Below, one piece after another: positions 32,280 to 43,852 of a stretch of DNA of 64,000 nucleotides. Below the pieces are notes generated by a model. It did not search any database. It worked only from the letters and a program-made list of their open reading frames with translations, and had not been told where the DNA came from. The translations under genes were made by a program, and so were the position numbers. Where the stretch lies: NCBI RefSeq assembly GCF_002865645.1, contig NW_020194643.1, forward strand, positions 372,001-436,000, read 5' to 3'. The stretch is from Hyaloscypha bicolor E. Lineage: Eukaryota > Ascomycota > Leotiomycetes > Helotiales > Hyaloscyphaceae. How positions within the stretch are numbered: the stretch's first letter is position 1; the number at the start of each line of letters is the position of its first letter.

Positions 32280-34165
32280 GAACTCCGCACCGCAGCTCTC
32301 AATATGCCATTACATACCTGTCTTGCGGTGGGGATTATGCGTCCCTCGCTCGCTCGAAGTCCCAGACCGATAGAATCGATCTTCAATCCCCATGCTTTGC
32401 AGTAGGACCCCTGATGTCCACCAAGAAATGGGGTTTGAGAGGGAGAGTTTCGGTATTTGCAACCTTAGGAGAAGACGCCATGGCGGGGATTCCTCCATTG
32501 GATATATCGTTGCCGTATGGAATATGGTTGCTCTCGAAGCTAACTAGCATTTGACTTTCGAGAAAAGCTATCAGGCAAGAGCTATGATGGGATGGAAATT
32601 GAGGTGTCAACATCTTCAATCCCGTTAACTCTGTCGTCCATCCAGTCTTGTGCTTCTGCCTGAAACTCCTCGCAGCATGAGTCCTCGCATGCGAGTGAAC
32701 CCCCTGACGATTCACAACTTTATTCTCCTGCAAGTTGTCTGCCTCGTTCACAAACAGCAATTTCGTTGACGTTATAGGACTGGTTATGATGAGGCTAATT
32801 CGCTTCCAGAAAACTCTGCAATATCGATGGCTCTCGAGCAGCGCCTTACTTTCTGCTTTGGGAAGTTGTGGCGGCAATAACGTATTACTAAATCTTCTCC
32901 TTGTAACTACGTTTGAAGCAGTCGAATTGTGGGAGACGAGAGATGCATATAGCTGCAACGTCAGGATTGTGGCACAATAGGTGATTTTTCTGAGTCCATA
33001 GGTGGGTTCCTTGCCTCACATAAAAAAGCTTGCCAACTGCTCCTTTGAAAGTTAAGATGCTCTTCCCTCACGTCCTAAATTTGGTTTTGTGCTTACCGAC
33101 TCGGAAATAAGAAGGCAGTGCTGGGGCGAATGGGGCCATGGCTTGACCTGCCTGCCAATTTGTCCTTGCCAACTAGAATTCAACTTTTGGGAGTGGCCAT
33201 TTGGCGAATGAGGTCACGGCTCGACAAAGTACGACAAATTGCGGTGAGAAAATGCTGCATGCTGCTGCTGTTTTCAGCAAATCCCATCTGGTTCTCAAAT
33301 CCTTGCCCAATCAACAGCTTCACCTCAGGCTCTCATAAATCATGAGAAAAGCTACCGTAAGTGGGATGATAAAGACTTGGCTTCCATGGTATCAAACGAG
33401 AGAGACTACATCTACCTCGCTGGAGCGATTTTAAGACCTCTGAAAGTATGTCCAGCGCGTAAACAGCCGATGACGGAGACTATTACATACCTCTAGATGC
33501 AGTTCTGAGGTTGCAGTACCTGTAAATAACTGTATTGAGTGAGCGGACGCAGCAACATACCTTTAAGAGGTAACAGCAGGGTATCACTGCATCCGGAATG
33601 CCACTTTTCTGGTGCATCTAGAGTAAACAGCTACGGCAATCCTTTCCCAGCTCCGGAGATACTTCTTCTCAGAGTTGCACAAATTCCATGTTACAATAAA
33701 AAGTTGTCGGAGCCAATATATGATAGAGGAGAAGCGAAAAGGCAGCGCCTCATCTGAACGAGTGTCGTGGGAACGACCAGACCAGAACGCAGCGAAGAGA
33801 CAGCATGATATTGTGAATTTTAACGTCCGTAGACGGGCTATCAGGTGCTATCCAACCACACACAACAACCAAACAAAATAACATGGGTATTTTTGTTTCC
33901 GTTGACAGGCTATGAGGCAGCCACCCAAACGCCAGAACGCCCGCTGAAGCTGAACGACCACGATTACCAACCACTACTCTATCTCTCGACCCTGATCGCC
34001 ATGTCGAAACAAACGCCGAGGCGACCTGAAGTTTAGCCACTTTCCGCTCTTCTTATCTTTCCCCCCTCTCACCTCATCCCCTTTCCCCTCCGCGCCCTTG
34101 ACCTTTCCTTTCCAAAATTTTGCCCACTTTCCCCTACTCTCCGTCTCCATCTCCTCCTTCATCTT
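32280..34165. other. No intact gene recognised
   Basis: About 1.9 kb with scattered minus-strand frames (for example 32383-32958) that may be debris of the transcription-factor gene. No domain, RNA gene or repeat is recognised. From about 34040 the plus strand is C/T-rich. Confidence 0.4.
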
Positions 34166-34696
34166 TTATTTCCCTTTCCTATCTTTCTTCGACTCTTCCC
34201 CATCCCAGACCGCGGGGTGGGCACCGAGCCCCACCATCATTGGTGGAGGCAATGAGGTATGGCGAGAACGAGAACTAGTAGTTCCAACCTGAGGGGCAGG
34301 GCTTGCAACCATGTTTTCTGGAGCAATGGGTGGAGGGGCACAACTAATCTCACAGTGACGGGTATCATTCCCGTTTGCAAAATTGAACTCGTCAATTGCA
34401 GCTTGTCCCTACTCCCCGAGTTCTGGCCCATGACGGCGTATCTCACTCAATCTATCAAGAGAATCGAGAGACGACAACTGGACGGAAGATCCGTCTTTCT
34501 TACTCCGAATCGCCAAAATGCCATCCATTGAGGAATTCGAATCTGAGTATTTGCTATTGCTGTACGTCACTAGCGGTTGTAGTACCTGAAGAGAGGACAT
34601 TCTCTTTGAAATCCCATCCGTTCTGAGCCATTGGTGCTCAACAGAATCGTGAGACGATCTGATAAAGAACCCTTCCGGATTTGCTATGATTGCCAT
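34166..34696 (-). pseudogene. Uncharacterised gene, frame interrupted by TAG or holding an intron
   Basis: From ATG 34696 the minus strand is open for 95 codons (MAIIANPEGFFIRSSHDSVE...) up to TAG at 34409-34411. The same frame continues for 80 codons of equally protein-like sequence, ending in a basic GEESKKDRKGK tail at TAA 34166-34168. A GTAAGA donor near 34495 with an AAG acceptor just after the TAG would remove the stop and keep phase, so a roughly 100-nt intron is possible. A TTTAG acceptor just before the first ATG hints at an upstream exon. The composition (Ser, Asn, Pro, Asp) suggests a disordered protein; no domain is seen. It may be an intact spliced gene or a pseudogene. Confidence 0.4.
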
Positions 34697-35509
34697 GACG
34701 TCGTTCACAGAAGCGAAGGAGCGCTAAACGTTTGACCTAAACAGAAAGAGAGTAAAATTTTAGTAGCCAATCAGTGAGGAAGGTACCCCAATTTATTGAC
34801 ATAGATGAGTGATTCTTTCAGTCATGCAGAGGGGAAAGAAAGCTTCGACAAGGGCAAAGGCGAAGGGAAGCAACGCGGAAATGCAGCTGAGTGGACAAAG
34901 ACCGTGGAGCCAACCGTTGGCTGACGAAAGGTCAGAAAAGACTCGATAAGACCAAAGATGCGACAAGATTGAATATGACAAGTAAGAAATGGGAAATAAG
35001 CAAGCAATGGAGAACTGCGTTGGTGGTTGTTGGAGCAGAGAACATTTTGATGCAGAAGCAAGCTCAGGATCGGCCGGCACCAAACATGTGATAAAGAATC
35101 ACGGAAGGGATTTGGGACTTGAAGATTGGGGGAGCCTGGCTTGCTGCGAGATAGTCTGTGAATGCTGTCAAGGGAGAACTGGGAAGAATTCAAGCAGGGT
35201 TCCTCTAAATTGCAATACCGGTATCTTCAACCTTAGTGCGCCCGATATTGTCAGAAATATGTTCAAAGTTCCATCAAACCACCTCAACATTAAATCCAAA
35301 GCTGGGTTGATGAAACATAACTCCGGTCACTGATTTTGCAACTTCACACCCAGAAACCGAAGGAAGTGAAGTCAGCCCCTCGCTTCGAACCCCTATCTCA
35401 TCCTAGCTTCTCACCTGACCCCACCATTCCTAATCCGTCACCGCCTTCCCTCAACCTCCATTCTGCCCCTCCCATCCCATTCCCCTTCCCCCAGCACCAA
35501 ACCCCCACC
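34697..35509. other. No gene recognised
   Basis: Holds the probable promoter of the FAM32A-like gene and possibly a 5' exon of the minus-strand gene next to it. Nothing can be supported. Confidence 0.4.
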
Positions 35510-36089
35510 ATGCCCGCAGACGAATACTCCTCCGTAGTCCGCGGCGGGCTAAAACTAAAAGGCTCAGCTCCCTCCGGTGTCTCGAAGAAGAAAAAGAAAG
35601 ACAAGAAGCCGAAAGCTGCGGACGGAGAGAGCGAGAGCAAGAAAGATGCGCTGAGGAAGGCGCTTGAGGATGAAGATTCTGCGATTGTGAAGGCGAGAGC
35701 TAAAGGTGAAGGGGAAGGGGAGGAGGAAGGTGATAGGGAGCTAGAGGAACGAGGTAACGATGGCAAGACGGCGAGTGAGAGGGCTTATGAGGAGATGCGG
35801 CGCAAGAGGGTGAGCAGCTCTCTTCTTTCTTTTTCCTTGATCTGAGCGGAATGGGTTGAGGGGAAGGGGTGGGGAGGCGGGAGGCTAATAGGGAACAGTT
35901 ACATGAGCGCTTGCAGAAAGAGGGCGTCAGGACGCATAAGGAGAAGGTGGAGGAGTTGAATAAGTACTTATCGAATCTGAGCGAGCATCATGATATGTAT
36001 GTCCCCTTCCTCGAGAACGAGCTGTTGGAGATGAGATGGAGATGGCTAACGACTTTGGGGATTATAGGCCGAGGATTGGGCCGGGATAA
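35510..36089 (+). CDS. FAM32A: FAM32A-like protein (DUF1754)
   Basis: Small nuclear protein family; the human member is a factor of the late spliceosome that assists exon ligation. Three exons: 35510-35809, 35899-35996, 36068-36089. Introns are 89 nt (GTGAGC...CAG) and 71 nt (GTATGT...TAG); the final exon is only 22 nt. Product 139 residues, a typical length. The N-terminus MPADEYSSVVRGGLKLKG matches the family start. It is followed by a lysine-rich patch (KKKKKDKKPK), an acidic/charged middle, and the conserved helix RAYEEMRRKRLHERLQKEG. The end, KVEELNKYLSNLSEHHDMPRIGPG, is the family's diagnostic tail, and it appears only after the second intron is removed. Start context is ACCACCATG. Intact. 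Confidence 0.93.
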
Positions 36090-37273
36090 TACGAATTGTT
36101 TGCAGGAGGGATACGGAAGGGGAGGATGCTAGAAGTGGGGATGGCTTTGGGATTTGGAATCGCATACGAGGGTATTACGAGCGGAGGCATATTTGGCCAA
36201 GAAAGCCATCTTATAAAATCAATGGAAATCTTGTCGTGCAGGAAAGAGTCCGTATCAAGAGGGCCTATCCAACGCGAGATCGCGGACCCAGCAATCCCGC
36301 CCCTCGAAATATTTCGTTCCCTTCTCAACTTGAACTCTACCCTTTACAACCGTGTAGCTTTGATTCTCCAACTTTGTACAGTCTACGTCCTCTTAAACTC
36401 ACCTCTCCACATCAAGTCCTCTCTTGCTACTCCATTGCCTCTCTGGAACATGAGCTAGTAAGCCAGCTCAGGTTGCTTCCAACCAATTGACCTCCCCTCC
36501 TGTACTTTTTTTCTCTGCTGGTGCATAGCGTAATCCACAAGCGAAGAACGATTTCAAAAGACGGTCAACCTGCATGTCTCAAGAATGCGCCACTCTAGGT
36601 CTCAGTATCCCGTGCCAGGTGGCAGTTCAGGTGACGCGTACCGGACTGAGACATTAGATCTTCACCTCAAGTGGCTTGGACCCCGAAAATCTTGAAAATC
36701 CCCAGCCGACCTTTTCTCGAGGAAATGGAGAGGGAACTCAGCAGGGTTGCAGATGTTGAAGCTGGAATTACTGTACCATTATTCTGTACGCAGGTACAAT
36801 GTTTCTTGCATGGGACCAGAGGGACATGAAGGCAGTGGTGTGAGGACGCTGCTCGTACTGCGGAGAATTTCCTCCAGAATCGTACTTGAGTTTGAGAGGC
36901 GAACATCAAGTCGGGCCTTAGCACTGGAGACCAAATGCGCAGATCAGCAGTCAGCTTCTGTGAATTCATGCATCTCGTGAACTCTGCCCTCTCACGGACT
37001 CTCGGGACCAGGCCGAGATAGCAATCCATACACCCCGGAGGCGATCCCGGAAGGCAGCTGGGCCCTTTAGACCAGTCAGCCTTAGGAGAGTTCCAAAGAG
37101 GAGGCGGATATTGTTTTTCTACAACATTGTGTCTGCACGGAGGGTGGCAGCAAAAGCATCACAGGGATGAAATCATCCCACGATCTTCTCACAGCCTCCC
37201 CCCCAACTTCGTATCGGGCGATTTCCTGTCTTGAAACCTTTGTGATTGGCCTTTCCTCAACCAATCCGGCGGT
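36090..37273. other. Intergenic region, no gene seen
   Basis: About 1.2 kb of ordinary composition with short overlapping frames on both strands and no domain or RNA recognised. Confidence 0.5.
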
Positions 37274-38005
37274 TTAAGAAATGTGATTGGAGGATGGTGG
37301 GATGGGTTGAGGTGAGGCAACGGAACGAACATGCACAAATCTATTCATAGTAGCAGTGAGAAGCACATCGTCGCTAGAACGAACAGGGGCCATTGCAGAA
37401 GTGGATACCCCGCCAGGACGACTTGTGCATGCACGCTGATCTGGAACTTGATTTGGAAGTTTGTTCTCTGGAAACCCTGCATTGGAATGTGGCGAGTACG
37501 TTTCATGTTTTGACGGCATGTTACTCGAGGATGTTTTGTTGACGGGGGTTTGGAAAGATTGGTCCAAGGACACCACAGAAAGAAATTCTTCGTGTGACGT
37601 AGGGATAAGAACCGTGATAAGCTTTTCGCTTGGACGTTTGGAAAGTTCGGTGGCTGGGATGAGTCTGTCAACGAGAAATCGGAACAGCCGGGGTGTGAGC
37701 TGCGAGCTGCGAGCTGCGAGCTGTGAGCTATGAACTGTGAACTGTGAACTGTGTAGAAAACCATTTGATATTTCGTAATCTGCACTGCGACAAAATTGAG
37801 GCTTGAAGATGCGATCTGCGGAGGAACATGTGAGAACACGCAAAGAGATCGGTACAAAAGGGTACAGTACGTGTACGAAGCAGTGAGGAAGTGAGTAAGC
37901 TACCGGAGTGGAGCAGCGCGCGCTGACGAAAGACTGGAGGGAGGGGGGGCTGTTCGCGGTGAGGTGGCAGGGGTGAGCTTGGATGCGAAATATCCAAAAG
38001 CCCAT
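37274..38005 (-). CDS. Hypothetical protein, weak support
   Basis: An ATG-initiated frame of 243 codons on the minus strand. The N-terminal third is Cys/Ser/hydrophobic without a clear domain. The middle is created by a heptanucleotide repeat (SSQFTVHSSQLAARSSQL). The last 81 residues from an internal Met at 37521 (MPSKHETYSPHSNAGFPENK...) look most protein-like. No family is recognised. The frame may be partly fortuitous because 7-bp repeats remove stops. Confidence 0.3.
   Translation of the reverse strand: MGFWIFRIQAHPCHLTANSPPSLQSFVSARCSTPVAYSLPHCFVHVLYPFVPISLRVLTCSSADRIFKPQFCRSADYEISNGFLHSSQFTVHSSQLAARSSQLTPRLFRFLVDRLIPATELSKRPSEKLITVLIPTSHEEFLSVVSLDQSFQTPVNKTSSSNMPSKHETYSPHSNAGFPENKLPNQVPDQRACTSRPGGVSTSAMAPVRSSDDVLLTATMNRFVHVRSVASPQPIPPSSNHIS
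37696..37751. repeat. Heptanucleotide tandem repeat, eight units
   Basis: Eight contiguous 7-bp units of consensus YGARCTR (TGAGCTG, three CGAGCTG, TGAGCTA, three TGAACTG). Differences between units are all transitions. It is a minisatellite-type array. Confidence 0.9.
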
Positions 38006-38991
38006 CGATCAATTGGCATCAATTGCCACAAAAAGTATCAGCGGGTGTCTGTCTGTGTCTGCTTACTGCTGGATGTTGTTGGTGAATAAACATGTCTATT
38101 CTGCTAGCAACTATCTTCAACGTCCAAGAACAGGAATCTTGGAGCATGCTTGGCTGCGTGAAAAGATGGCCTTGCTTCGTTAAGCTGTTCGAAGCCGCTT
38201 CTTGGTGTTGGAAATAGCGCCTCTTGAGCAGCGACAGCGTGGTGGCTAGCCTCTGCTCCAGAAAATAAATCCCAGCAGTCGCCGCATGCTAAGACCACTC
38301 CACTCACCTGTTGCGTAGTTCTCGTATTCAACAAGTACAAGAAACGCCGTCTGTTTCTTCGAGAGACATGTCCAAACCCGCTCTCCGCTGATTCACTCCT
38401 CGGTCCGCAGCTTCTGAATCCTGCTTCATCTCACCCATTTGTTTCCCAGCAGGAACAGGAAATCTCGGCAGTTGTGTGCCACCGCCTGACAGCGAAGCGC
38501 TCTGGTAAGTGCAAGGTTTTCTGACATCGTGAAGCTCGAAGTTGGAACTGCGGAGGCAAAAAGCGAGGTTGCTGCACGCACATGGGTTGGCCCCTGTCTG
38601 CTGGCGCACGTCACTCTGGTCGGCCCAGCTCCCCTCAGTTTGCTCTTGCTCTGCCCAGCCACCACAACCACCTCAATCACCTCCGCCTGCACCTGCACCT
38701 CAGTCCACCACGCAAGCGCAACCCAACCCCAAGCCGCGGACATGAGCAAGAGGGCAGCCAGCGTTAGCTGACCTCTTCTTTCTCTCTCTCTCCCTCCCAC
38801 GCCCAATCGCCCTCCTCCTCCAACCTCTCTCCCCCGACACTTGCGTGCATATCTGGCTCTGCCATCGTCACTCGTTCATTCGTGCACCTCAGCTGGGTCG
38901 CCTCATTGAAGGGCCCCACCCTCTTTCTCTGCTCCATTCACAACCCTCGAACCAAGACTCCCTTGGCCACCTTTTTGGTTAGAACAACAAG
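38006..38991. other. Promoter-side intergenic region
   Basis: About 1 kb upstream of the Ser/Thr-rich surface protein gene. From about 38580 the plus strand is C-rich with CACCAC-type runs, and from 38770 strongly pyrimidine-rich (CTTTCTCTCTCTCTCC), typical of fungal 5' leaders. No gene is recognised. Confidence 0.5.
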
Positions 38992-40595
38992 ATGCATCCA
39001 GCTAATGTCGAAAAGATCGAGGCTCCCCAGAAAGCTACTCTTCTTCCGACTACAACTCCACGGGACCACGAGAAGCAATCTCTGAATCTTGCGGAGGCCA
39101 ATTCTCAGCCGAACAATATGCCACGGATTCAGCGCCTATGTTTCACCCTACTCATCATCCTCGCCCTCCTCGGTCTCACGGTTGTGTCTGCTGGCTCGAG
39201 TCAACAAGGCCGTGCCATATCGGACGCCATTGCTCAAGAGAAGCTGCGGTTCCAACAACTGCTCAATTCGGTCGAGCCCAGCTCCCTTCACGAGGTCTTG
39301 CATACCCATATGAAGGACAGGTACCAGCACGGTGTCTATCAGGAGGACAAGCATGCAATGGAGGTTGTTCATCAAGAAAATGCAGCAGTGGCACACAGCC
39401 TGCTCGAGTTGGCCAAGAGACAAACTGGAGGAAACAGCACCACGGTTATAGTTACAACGACTAACTCTGCTGTTACGGAAACTACGACAACAGCTGCACA
39501 GACAGCTGCACCTACTAAAACCTCGGACAGCTCTCCACCTCCATCAACATCGCACTCAAGCCAACATGCGGATTCTACGACGACATCTTCTCAAGATCAA
39601 CAAACGTCCTCGTCTCCTGACCAATCCACAAAATCGGCACTGATTCCATCGACAAATGGTACGTTTCTCGGCGGCCCGGCTGCCTATCCCTTTGCTCCTC
39701 CTGCTTCTCCTGTTTCTTCGTCAGAGTCAGAGTCTTCTCCAAGCCTTCTCTCTCCATCAACGAATATTCCAGTTCAGAACAGCAGCATTTTAGCTACTGC
39801 GGCGGCGTCGTCTTTTGCTCCTTCGCCGTCAGCATATCAGTTTGTCCAGAGCTCTGTATCTTCTTCAGCCATGTTTACGCCCTCGGTCCTAAACAGCAGC
39901 TCGATCGTTTCGACGTCTTCAATCGTCCCAACGACCTCTGCTAGACCTACTACTGCATACGTTTTGAATAGCAGCTCGGTCGTTTCGACGCCTTCAATCG
40001 TCCCAACTTCACCGACTGCGCCTCCTTCTATTCTGAACAGCAGCTCTTCCAATTCCGAATCTCTTTCAATGATGACTACTTCATGTATTCTAAACAGCAG
40101 CTCAATTATCTCTCCTACTACTCCTCCTTATCCTATTCCGTCAAGCAATTCCTCGAGTTCAATATTACCTTCGGGCTATCTTAACTGTTCTTCAGGCGTT
40201 ATTCCTCCTATGTCCTCTCTCTCATCAGGCTCTCCCTCTGCGGGCTCTGCTTCGGGCACGCAGGGTCATTCTCTCTCTCCTAGCTCTGCATCTTCATGAG
40301 ACAAACTGCTAACGGAGCCACAGTCAAATCTACACCTTCCGACAAAGCCACACCGGATGCTTCCCGCTCTATCACGCAGCAGATACTCTACACGTCCACT
40401 CTACCGGGGGGTGGCGTGACCACAATCACCAGCCTTACGGTCGTGCCTGCCGACCAAGCTCAGACAGCTGGCGGAAGCTCAACAAATACTGGAAAAGCGA
40501 GCTTGCAGACCAACTCCGCCAACTCCGCAAAAGCCTTCGCCATCAACGGTATGCTAGGAGCTTTGGGTTTGGTTGTGGTTGCCGGTGCGTTATAA
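38992..40595 (+). CDS. Ser/Thr-rich surface protein, probably GPI-anchored
   Basis: A hydrophobic segment (RLCFTLLIILALLGLTVVSAG) acts as a signal peptide from ATG 39118, or as a signal anchor from the first ATG, 38992. A charged helical domain of about 90 residues and a long Ser/Thr/Pro-rich stalk follow. The stalk has repeated LNSSS units (four copies between about 39890 and 40110) rich in N-glycosylation sequons. The first frame stops at 40297-40299. An open frame just beyond ends in a hydrophobic tail (AFAINGMLGALGLVVVAGAL) typical of a GPI signal. A branch site GCTAAC and CACAG acceptor at 40323 show that an intron joins them. The donor is either a weak GTCATT at 40265 (59-nt intron, about 514 residues) or the strong GTACGT at 39659 (665-nt intron, about 312 residues). 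Both keep phase. The GTACGT could instead pair with CAG at 39724 (66 nt, frame-neutral). Confidence 0.75.
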
Positions 40596-42276
40596 CGAAG
40601 GAGTGAAAAGTTTTCATTTCTCTCATTTCTCACGGTTCAGAAAGAACAGCAGGCATACATACGGCGTTTGGGCACTGCATAGCGTTTGGCGCATTTGGTC
40701 ATGGTCTCGATATTAACTAATGTCTCTCCTTTTGTCGATACGACACGACCTTACGGCCTGCTGTGCAAACGAAGCGAATTTTCATAGATGGGGTGGACAG
40801 ATTGCTTGCAAGGTTGGGAATCTCGAGATTCTCGACGATGAGTTCTGGGTTGAGGTGAGAAGTGACTGCATCTTGTTAGGGAGGTAGCGATGAGATGATG
40901 AATAATGAGGCGAGATGAAATGGGGAAGACATAATCATGCTTGCTTGTTTGCTTGCAGCATCGGCTACTTTATAGATGGTCGATAATGATTGGAGGAAGT
41001 AGAATATGAAGGAACAGGAATACAGAAAATGTTTACGCCTCACATTCCTTCCTGTTTCTTCTTCGAGTATTTCGTTATTGGCTTATGTATTCACTTATGG
41101 TATTGTGGGCCTTCTATTGTTGGACTGATACCTGTCACCGCCTTATGGCCTTTCTGCTTAGTTGTAGTCGACGAGTATGAGATTGTCTTTGGTTGGGAAG
41201 AAAAGCTGGCTCGCTTAGAAAGGGGCATAACAGTCTCGAGGCATCCAGGACCCGAAGCACTTGTCGCTCTCTCTTTATTACATTGGTGCCTCATTTCATT
41301 GAAAACCTTGACCGCGAATCGCGATGATGAAATGTCACATGCGGACATGCTCGTATTAGGAGAGTAGGTGAACCCACATCTAGCATTTCCTCAATCACCG
41401 GATTCCCGGAACATCTGTACCTCTATCAGTCGTCTCCCAATGTTACCGCTATCACCAATATCTACACCATTACCCACACAACGTCTAAAGAACCACCAAG
41501 AATTTACCCGCCAATTTCAACACCTCCCCTGGAATCTCCCCCAACCTCTACCAACATCTTCACAAAGGCCCTGCACCGCTGTATCCTTTAGGCAGCTACA
41601 GTGGCCTTTGCCACCTGTAGCTTACCTAAACTTCCGAGCCTTTATGCACCTATAATGCAACACGAGCAACAGCACTAGGCACCAGCGCTTCTAACGACCT
41701 CTATATTCTTCGGCTACGCTTACATTGGCTCTTGGTGTTGCTATACTTCCTGACGAAGCTCTAAGAATCGTCGCAAGTACAATAGCTAAAAGCAACCACG
41801 GTGTGTGCCAATAGAGAAGAAGTATAAAAACGTGTCCGGCATAGCTAATGTTTTGACCATGGTGCCATGAAACGGGTATGTCCTCAATGCTTACAGTTAA
41901 ACCCCGTATCGGGCGAGGAACCCTGGAGTCATGTTGCTATGGGCTCTCTTGACGCCATTTCGCACCGGAATGGCTGCCCAGTGTGCCCACTGGTACTGCA
42001 GATGGTATAACATCAGGAAACGAAACAGGGTCGCAGCTAATCACACAAACAACTAATGTTAAATTTAATGTCTATGTTGAATAGGCCTTCTTATGCAAGC
42101 TAACTAAAATGAAATGAAATAAAATTCTTACGACAATGAAAACAGGTATGCTATGAGTAATCCTATAAGAATGCAACGATAGACTTGTGCTCATTTTTAT
42201 CTCTCTCCCTTCTTCTTTACATCCCTTGTCACACAATGGCATAGCTGTGCTAAATGCCCCTTCCCTTATACCGGGT
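40596..42276. other. Intergenic region, no gene seen
   Basis: About 1.7 kb. Plus-strand stretches near 41370-41650 are Pro/Ser/Thr-coding in several frames and may be relics of a Ser/Thr-rich gene, but no frame is long or joinable. Confidence 0.4.
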
Positions 42277-42978
42277 CTAGTCTGTAGCACTGACGTCGTT
42301 AAAGGACCAACTCGTGACAGGCACATATGCTCCGGCAAGGGTGCAAGTCGGGTCGGTGACCATTCCGACGATATAACACGATGATGCCGATCCCCAGACC
42401 GAAGCAGTAAACTTGACAACGATTTCGGCCGTGCCTGTATATCCCGAAAGTGTGAAGTCCGTATTGCCATTAACCAGGTAAGGGGTTCCGGAAGTGTCCG
42501 CCTCAAGTGAAGTAACCACCCATGAGTCCGAGAGATCAGGGCAATACCATTCGTCCATAACAAAGGAGGAGACGGACTGGGCTGTCTTTGTTACATGGAA
42601 TTCCAGCGTCCAGAAGGCGGAAGTAAGAATATTAGACCCTAGGCCCACGAGGAGTTTCCGACGATTAGATGGCGAAGTGAGGCCAGACTGCCTTTTTGTG
42701 CCGCGGGCGTTAAGATCGCTGTCGTCGCGGAGTAATAACGCAGATGGAGTAGGGTCCCTTTCCACGAGGTCAGGCTCAGTGCGCACGACAACGCCAAGTC
42801 CTTTGTTGTCGACAGAGGTGCTTTGAAGCGTAGAGCGGACCGCTATAGTTCCAACATCATCCCGTGCGGAGATGCGCAACGACTTGTCGGATTCGGCACG
42901 GATCTCGTGACGGGGTAGGGTTGAAGTAGAGGCAAATCCGATAAGAAAGAGAAGTAAGAACTGTCTAAGAGGAGCCAT
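42277..42978 (-). CDS. Small secreted protein of unknown function
   Basis: Single exon of 233 residues from ATG 42978. The first 18-20 residues are a clear signal peptide (PLRQFLLLFLIGFASTSTLP). A charged Arg/Asp-rich stretch (about 22-95) contains possible dibasic processing sites (KR near 92 and RRK near 103) and looks like a propeptide. The C-terminal half (about 105-233) is beta-rich, with Trp, Tyr, Ser and Thr and three Cys residues (in EWYCPDL, SSCYIVG and DPTCTLAG). It has no membrane segment or GPI tail and resembles no enzyme I know. Size, secretion and position at the edge of a RIP-mutated transposon block fit an effector-like accessory protein, though that is inference. Confidence 0.7.
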   Translation of the reverse strand: MAPLRQFLLLFLIGFASTSTLPRHEIRAESDKSLRISARDDVGTIAVRSTLQSTSVDNKGLGVVVRTEPDLVERDPTPSALLLRDDSDLNARGTKRQSGLTSPSNRRKLLVGLGSNILTSAFWTLEFHVTKTAQSVSSFVMDEWYCPDLSDSWVVTSLEADTSGTPYLVNGNTDFTLSGYTGTAEIVVKFTASVWGSASSCYIVGMVTDPTCTLAGAYVPVTSWSFNDVSATD

Positions 42979-43049
42979 TGCAGGGCGGGTCTTAATCTGT
43001 GAGGCGGATTTAATCTCAGAGAATAGATTATAGAAGTTAATGAAATACA

Positions 43050-43852
43050 ATATTATTTAGCAGTTTGTATTGTTCTTATTTAACTATTAATACTTATTAG
43101 TTCGAAGATATAGTCTTCTTTTAATTTAATTACTTTTTTCTCTCTCTTTATATTATTACTTCTTTAATTAATTACTTCTCGTATTTTTTATTTTATTTAT
43201 TTTATATAAAACTTTAAAATACGAAAATCTTTTAAGATTTTAAAATTAAGTACTATACTATTATATTATAATTTTTTAAAAATAAAAAATAAAAATAAAA
43301 GCTAATTTTGAACTTTATTAAAGTATAAAGTTACTAGACTTATAAACTTGAATATAAGATATATAATAAATAAGAATTGGCTTTACTTTATAATAATTAT
43401 TAATAATACCTTAAAAGTATAAGAAAATAAAAATATATAACTATAAATATTTAAAAATAAATCTTATTAAAATTAATTAATTTGTCTTTTATTATTTTAT
43501 AGTACTTATAAAAATAAAGTAAAGCAAGTAAAGAAGAAATACTAGCTATAAAGCCTATTATAGTAAGGCGGTATCTGAACCAGGATAGAATAAATCATAT
43601 TTTACGCCATAATATCTGAGCCTTTCTAGAGTCACGTGAAATATCACGTGCCCAATTAATTAATTATATTTAATTGAATTAAATAATTAATTAATTGTAG
43701 TTTAATTACTAGGGTTCTAACATAATTTAATTTAATTTAATTACTAGCCAATAATTATAATTAATTAAATTATTTGATATACTGGGACCCGTAGTCGAGG
43801 AATCCCTGCCTTCGCAACGTATTAAAGGAGACAAGACCCCTAGATATCAATT
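43050..43852. other. AT-rich RIP-like flank of the transposon block
   Basis: Very AT-rich, no coding capacity, with TA-dense sequence and TTAATTAA-type runs. It begins about 70 bp upstream of the secreted protein's start codon. It may be another, unrecognisable repeat or spread of mutation from the adjacent transposons. Confidence 0.6.

Noticed and set aside
35370..35410. TCGAACC word that could be a box B of a minus-strand tRNA
   Set aside because: No pairing T-stem, acceptor or box A nearby.
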